From Patiria pectinifera (Eukaryota > Echinodermata > Asteroidea > Valvatida > Asterinidae), in NCBI GenBank assembly GCA_029964075.1, contig CM057149.1, positions 31,200,197 to 31,264,196 on the forward strand: a stretch of 64,000 nucleotides of DNA. The letters run 5' to 3'. Position 1 is the stretch's first letter; every line of letters starts with the position of its first letter. The position numbers and the translations under genes are program-made. Under the pieces are notes generated by a model. That model did not search any database. It was not told the DNA's origin and was given only the letters and a program-made list of their open reading frames with translations. Below are positions 57,903-64,000 of the stretch, one piece after another.

Positions 57903-57911
57903 AGTATGAAC

Positions 57912-58176
57912 AGGTACAAGCCAGCGAGACTGCTTCCCTGACCTGACAATTCCCTTACGTCTATAAATTGCTCCGTTTCATCTTAAGAGGGGTCAGGGAG
58001 CCAGACAAGAGGAACATGATACATGTAACGTTTTTCTTTGTTTTTTCCCCAGCATCTACGAACACAAAACTTCAAACAAGTCAGTGTAACAATATTTGCT
58101 ATAAAATACTAACCCCCAAATCCATTCATTTCTGAAAATGACAGCAAAAACATATAATGTATATTCCCTTTAAACT
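57912..58176 (-). repeat. Partial MITE T, minus orientation
   Basis: Contains GGTCAGGGAGCCAGAC, ACTTCAAACAAGTCAGTGTAAC and TGTATATTCCCTTTAA, the complement of the left part of 38029-38554. It abuts the MITE ending at 57911. Confidence 0.7.
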
Positions 58177-58844
58177 TGAGAAAATCGACCCCCCAAAAAC
58201 TACCTTTTTTTTTTAAAGAACGTTGTACATACATGTATGTACATGTGATTGAAATTTTATCCCCCAAAGTTTGATGGGTAAAATGGTGAAGGACCATGGA
58301 AGGACTAACTTCTCTGAATGAAAAAAATCTCTGTTGGCACAAGGGACTGATCCCTACAACCACTTGTCCCTGAAGCAGGTGGTCAATGACTTTTACAACT
58401 GACCAATCAAATCAAGTAATAGCCGTGGTCAGTCTGTGCGCCGACCAATCCCATCAAAGACTCCATGCGGTGGCATGGATTGTTGACCAATCAACAGATT
58501 AACTCTTTTTGTGTGTCTGGCACTCAGTCAAGGGGGGTCTTCTCAGGAAAAAAAGCTCAAGGAAATCATCCCAAATACCAACAACTGCTGAGATGATAAG
58601 GGCGACTTCAACTTTTTCATAGCTGTTCTGTATCATGTCTCTATGAAAAGTTCGGATAATTTAACCTTGAAATAAACAATTGTACCAGTAGGTTTCTGAA
58701 CTTATAAGAACAGCCTTGGAATTTGTATTGCCATGACCAGAGAAACTTCATTTTAAGACCCCTAATTATTTTTTTTCAGGGCAGTTTCTGTACAAAGAAA
58801 GAATCTGAGAAAGAAAATTCCATTTTCAAAATGAAAAAAGAAAA

Positions 58845-58930
58845 ATGAACTGAGGCAGGATTTGAATCTGTGACATCTGGAATGCCACACTAATGGCGTA
58901 CAAACTGAGTTACATTTTGTATCTACCTGT
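58845..58930 (-). repeat. Degenerate tRNA-like repeat
   Basis: The minus strand carries TAACTCAGTTTGTACG (A-box-like) and AGATTCAAATCCTGCC (B-box-like) at tRNA spacing. It is more decayed than the copy at 55001. Confidence 0.4.
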
Positions 58931-60210
58931 AGCCATATGGGCAACTCCAATTCATGTAATGTCTGTGACAGAACTTTTAATTTTCAGAGCTCAGTGAATA
59001 AACCTGCAAATGTAAATTGTAATTGCAAATCTTACACATTAATCATCTGGTAGTGGTCACGAAGATTACAGACCAGGAGTTTTGGATCATTTCTCTGAAT
59101 CGTTGATTAGATATCATGGTTTATAATTGGCCTTGTTGCAGACATTACTCTTAATTGTTTCATAACGCTGGAATTGCCCAGGTATACATGTACCGGTACA
59201 ACTGTAGCACACAGTGTCCAGATAATAGTCAATGTCTTTGGGGATGCATGTTTCTGACAAGGGTACCGGTATTATGCTGCATATTAAAGGCAGTAAAGAC
59301 AAGAGTAGGGGGGAAATTATCAGATGATGATCATCCACGACCTTCAAGACTGGGTCTGATTTGAAACCCAAGTGAAAAAGCTTGAAAGTAAAAGGAAAAA
59401 AAAAACCCACTTTCACAAAAAAATGTTTTTGCACACACAAAGACAACAATGATGTACCGGTCCATGTACACAAGTCTTGTAAAATATCACCAACAATGGC
59501 AAAGCAAACTGCACGCTGAAAAATATTGACACACAGGAAGCCTTGAGTAGGACATTCCAATAATTAAAGGCAGACACAAGCTCTTAAGACTTCTAGCAAA
59601 TACACCGACTACGATCGCAATTCTTTAATGTGGGTTCAATCCGCGGATGTACGGTGTACAACCTGAGTTTCAACAACGCACTCACTTAGCCCAAGACCTG
59701 AAACCAATATAGGTTTTCCGAGATAAGGAGATCTGGGGACAGGGGTGACTGCCCGCTGAAGCCCACACGCCACGGGGACGCGTGAGTGATAACTTGATAG
59801 CTCCAAAGGGGTAGCCATGTTCATATTGTTAAAAAAAAAAGGGGGGGGGGGGAGAGAAAACTGCCTTGGGGTTTGCAAGGGATAGGACTACGGCTGACTC
59901 GTATTCCAGTCTGCCTCCCACTAGCCACTTCATGCATTATGGATGAACGCTGACTGACTGACTGTGGCTTTTTTTATATTTTAGTCGGCCAGCCAACAGG
60001 GCCAATGTCCGAGAGGCCTCTGCAGAACCAAACCGTGTGATCAATCACTGTAGAGAGATTCCCATCTCGGTTTATATTCATCCACTTATACCGTATCTAT
60101 GGCATTGAATTATTCGTAGGTTTTTTTTTTACTTTTTGAGTGTTAACGTTGGGGTCAGGGATTTCGTATAAAAGGGAGAATGGAATCGTCGGCTCCCTTT
60201 GATCGTATAT

Positions 60211-60722
60211 TCATGGTTAATGGCAGGTGAATAATAGAATACATTCTCAGTTTCAAAACAGGTTTTTTTGTTATAAATTCATAAGAACAATGTACCGTAA
60301 CAGGAATCGTGGACAGAAACTTCAAATTGATGTTAAAATATATGGTTAATGGCAGGTGAATAATAGAATACATTCTCAGTTTCAAAACAGGTTTTTTTGT
60401 TATAAATTCATAAGAACAATGTACCGTAACAGGAATCGTGGACAGAAACTTCAAATTGATGTTAAAATATATGGTTAATGGCAGGTGAATAATAGAATAC
60501 ATTCTCAGTTTCAAAACAGGTTTTTTTGTTATAAATTCATAAGAACAATGTACCGTAATGGACAGAAACTTCGAATTGATGTTAAAATATATGGTTAATG
60601 GCAGGTGAATAATAGAATACATTCTCAGTTTCAAAACAGGTTTTTTTTGTTATAAATTCATAAGAACAATGTACCGTAACAGGAATCGTGGACAGAAACT
60701 TCAAATTGATGTTAAAATATAT
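60211..60722 (+). repeat. Four-copy 129 bp tandem repeat
   Basis: Units start with GGTTAATGGCAGGTGAATAA at 60215, 60344, 60473 and 60593. The spacing is 129, 129 and 120 bp because the third unit lacks about 9 bp after ACCGTAA. The units are nearly identical, so the array is recent. It creates a repetitive 159-codon minus-strand frame that is not called as a gene. Confidence 0.9.
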
Positions 60723-63700
60723 GTACACATATTGGCAAATTTATACAAAGTCTGAAGATACTAAACAATACACCTACCGGTACATACATGTACATGTACA
60801 TACATGTACATCATGAAGCTTTTAAGACATATTTCTTGTATTAATATTGAAGTACCCTGGTACTTGTAGGAAAAATTTGGATACTTTTAGAAAACTAAAT
60901 ATTTACATGTACAGCTCCAATTTCAGAAACTACATTTACCATTTTCAGCTCCATTGAGCAGTACATGTACTTAAACAATTTTACATTTAAATCCAGGCAC
61001 CTTAACCATCTCTTGACAAGTAGAAAGATTTTTGTACACAAAAGGAAGGGTATCATAAAAAAAAATGAGTATTTAAAACAAAAACAAAAATCACAAAACA
61101 TTATTAACGGCACCAACATTCACCAAAAGATTGACCCAAATATACATTGTACCATCAGATATAATCCTGGCCTATTCTTCTCTTATTTTTACTGTACGTC
61201 CACCTTAAAAAAAAAAGTTGTCTCCCGCTAACACGCCAGGGGGAGACACTGTACATTATACCTACGATGCACCTGTACCTTCAAGCCTAACAAGCTCTTT
61301 CACATTGTCCGGGGACCAATTACAATGTTCTTTGGATCCATGTTTGCCTGGAGGGGAAGTTGGACGGCCATAGTATACCATCAAATTTGTGCCCGTAATA
61401 TGAAATTTTGTCCGGGCTTTTTGCGTATAATGTGAACGTGTCTGTAGTGTGTCCCTGGGCTGTCCTGGGATGTTACTGGCAAGGTAATTACACGATACCC
61501 GTCCCTCATAAGAGTGTATCATTTCTTGGGGATTGTTCGGCGAGTATCGCCCAAGGTACAATGTGTGGTAGAGGAGGTTTTCCAGACAGGATTTGCAGCA
61601 TTGTAATGATGAGATTTTAACAAATTATTAGCGGGCTTGCCATAATCACGTAATTGCTAATGTGGTGTGAAAGGCGAGCTGTACATTCACCGATGCACAA
61701 TGAAGGTGATTCTAATATGTACGTACACAACATGTTGAACGCCACTTCTGAGTTTAATTTTAAACACAAATCACAAAAGAAAGACAAAAGAATCTCAAGT
61801 CGGCAAATGCACACAACTGAACACTGAGTGACTGTGACTAATTGAACATGTGTTCATAAAATATAGAAATGCGAAGACAGGTAGGTACCGAAAGGCCTAC
61901 GAGTAGTGGTACAGTGCACATGTGTGTTAATGAATTTGTGCACACTGAACCATGTTCATTTACTTGTACGGTACCGGTATGTTCTGCCTCATTTTGCTGA
62001 AGCTTTTACCATGCAAGTAATTTGGGCTATAAGATTGATCACTAACACATGAAATATGTATTATCTACTACCGGTATGTGTACAACCTGATGGGTACAAT
62101 GACGTAAAAAACATTAGAATTAAACAAGTCATTTACCCACCAACACAGAGCGGAGAAAGTAACTTCTGGCAAGCCGGGATGCACAAGTTCTTCAACTTCA
62201 AGGTGCGGTGCAAAATCTCTACTGAACTCACAACAAAATTTATTTTGTCCTCAAAAGATGTACATGTTTGTGCACTACACAGACCACCGGCCCCGACATC
62301 GAAACCCATTGTGACCGCACTTAAAATCTGCAACTGTTTAAATACTCGGTTCACAACTGAACCCTTCCATTCTTATCACTGCTTCATTTCCCTCCCATTT
62401 CACAGAAAATTCTCCCCTTTGTATTTGCAACAATAACCTTGCTACAAATGAAATTGGGAACCTTCAAGTTTTATGGCAGGAATGCTTTTTTTTTCTTCTT
62501 CAGAGTTCATCAGACCAAAACCAAGCCAGCACTGAGACTTATTGACTGCGCTTTGCCTTGCGATGAAATGGCCATTGTTCTGAACAGTGGCGAAGTACAA
62601 TACATGTATGAAATTCATTATTGAGGTTGACAAATCCAATAAAAGGTTACAATGTACACCTGCAGTCAGTGAAAAAAATAATTTCATCGTCACTAAGGTT
62701 CAGCACAAGGCAATATGAATACAAAACCAATCCCAAGTCTGGATTTTGTCTATTTCGGGAACTATACATTTTTAAGTACCTGTAAAATGTGTCACAGCTC
62801 ACAACAGACTTGTGCAAGTCTAATCGACAGCCCCAAACTGTGTACAATCTCGCTGGCCCCTTTCATATAAATGACAAATGACAGCTCGGAACTGAGGTTG
62901 CAAACCTGTCATTAAGTTTTCACAGTATGGACCAACCTTTTACCTCGGGGTGCTGAATGAGAGCTATTAAACGGCTAATGAAGTTTATGGATAGGCCACC
63001 CGTGTGTGAACACCAAATGAGCTTGGGTGGTTTGGACTGAGCAATCAATTTTATTTTATGATTCTTGGTAAAAGCAAGCCCCAAACTAACATAATTTGAT
63101 CAAATTTTCTTTCAAAAGCTATGGTCTCTTACTGCAATTGATTTTAAGTGTTTTAACTAACTCCTTAGCGTCTTTTACTAGGAACTGGACCAATTCCATC
63201 AAAATCTATCAATCACTGTGCGTCTAATACAAAACTGTACATGACATAATGGAATCCACCACTGATGCGCTGGTTGACATTGATGGACTTGCTACACATG
63301 GCTTTTATCACAATAGCAGTACAGGAAGATTGGCAAAATCAATCGGATACCCCTAGCACTGTTTCAGGCCTGCAGGCCCAAGTCCATCATGCTCCATCAA
63401 TATTTAGTCACGCCAGGCCTTCTGGATCAAGTTCCCCAACATCCACCAAAATGGGGGGATGGATTTTGATGGAGTTGGGGTGGTTAGGGTTAATCACAGC
63501 AATGCAAAAGAATACTTTCCCCAAAAATCTACATGCAGCTGCATCATGCAAGTTTATGCAAAATCCTTTTTATTCTACCGGGTACATCAGACAATTACAT
63601 TCCTTTTAATCCTACTACGGGGTACTAATATGCGTTGGATTGCAGTGCCAATGCCAACACTATCTGAAATCTCCTCTCAATGAAACTAAAACAATAATCA

Positions 63701-64000
63701 AACCTGTACAGCCGAACAACGTCCGAAATTGTCGCCTAAAAACTGGAAAGAACTTGCTTCAACTGACAACAGGAGTTACATCTACTTGTTACAATGTTCC
63801 CTAATTGTACATGACGCGAAGCTGAAAAATCCACAACTAATATCAGCAAATGCTTCCTGTCCAGAAGCAAGAGCGCTCAGTCACAAACCCTAATCAGCTC
63901 CCCCTTCAAAGTAAGGCTTCCTGGGTATGCACTTCAATTTAAAAAAAACCACACACTGCGACACCTCCAGCAGAAAAGACACTAATACCAGTGCCACTGG

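Larger units (their letters stand above)
54439..64000. other. Presumed Prickle 5' intron/upstream region, no exon identified
   Basis: I searched the minus strand for an exon ending two bases into a codon before a GT donor that could precede the PET exon and found none that I trust. The region holds MITEs, tRNA-like repeats, TACATGTAC simple sequence (for example 55968-56020, 56144-56220 and 60775-60815) and a tandem array at 60211-60722, listed separately. A GA- and G-rich run follows the donor-side sequence at 54455-54490. Confidence 0.45.

Noticed and set aside
60155-60634. 159-codon minus-strand frame with repeated residues
   Set aside because: It is read through the 129 bp tandem array, whose unit happens to stay open. 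No domain and no splice context.

Overview
The window is nuclear DNA of a marine invertebrate deuterostome, most likely an echinoderm and plausibly a sea star. This is an inference from three animal genes split by GT-AG introns (an SLC16-type transporter, a CYP4-class P450 and a Prickle planar-polarity protein), from AT-rich intergenic DNA full of TACATGTAC-type simple sequence, and from a very dense load of short palindromic DNA transposons. Nothing in it is bacterial or organellar.

Layout. 1-18.6 kb has no host gene that I can support. It holds MITEs with readable target-site duplications and a 4.03 kb foldback element (6366-10395). That element has two ~1.8 kb inverted arms, each carrying a decayed transposon-type ORF, around a 421 bp unique loop. 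18626-25274 (+) is a complete 4-exon, 358-aa monocarboxylate-transporter-like gene. 25.3-32.5 kb is repeat-rich intergenic DNA with a 1.36 kb hAT-type element. 32499-44006 (+) is a complete 10-exon, 518-aa CYP4-type cytochrome P450 with all signature motifs. 44.0-47.9 kb is intergenic with several MITEs. 47951-54438 (-) is the 3' part (four coding exons, 623 codons) of a Prickle gene ending in a CAAX box. Its N-terminal exon lies further right or beyond the window. 54.4-64 kb is probably Prickle 5' intron and upstream sequence, holding MITEs, tRNA-like repeats and a 129 bp tandem array.

The three genes are unrelated in function: plasma-membrane solute transport, endoplasmic-reticulum oxidation, and cortical polarity signalling. 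They are neighbours, not a pathway. What ties the window together is mobile DNA. At least seven kinds of non-autonomous DNA element can be told apart by target duplication: TA (Tc1/pogo-like), TTA/TAA (PIF/Harbinger-like), TTAA (piggyBac-like), 8 bp (hAT) and 9 bp (Mutator-like length), plus foldbacks without a clear duplication. Several sit within 100 bp of splice sites in the transporter and P450 genes.

The most unusual object is the 4.03 kb foldback. The protein remnants in it show, in order, acidic motifs that resemble a FEN1/XPG-type PIN nuclease followed by a cysteine-rich CXC-like tail. Its loop carries two blocks of the same gene in swapped order, and the whole element interrupts a dispersed repeat that is intact elsewhere in the window, which fixes its ends.
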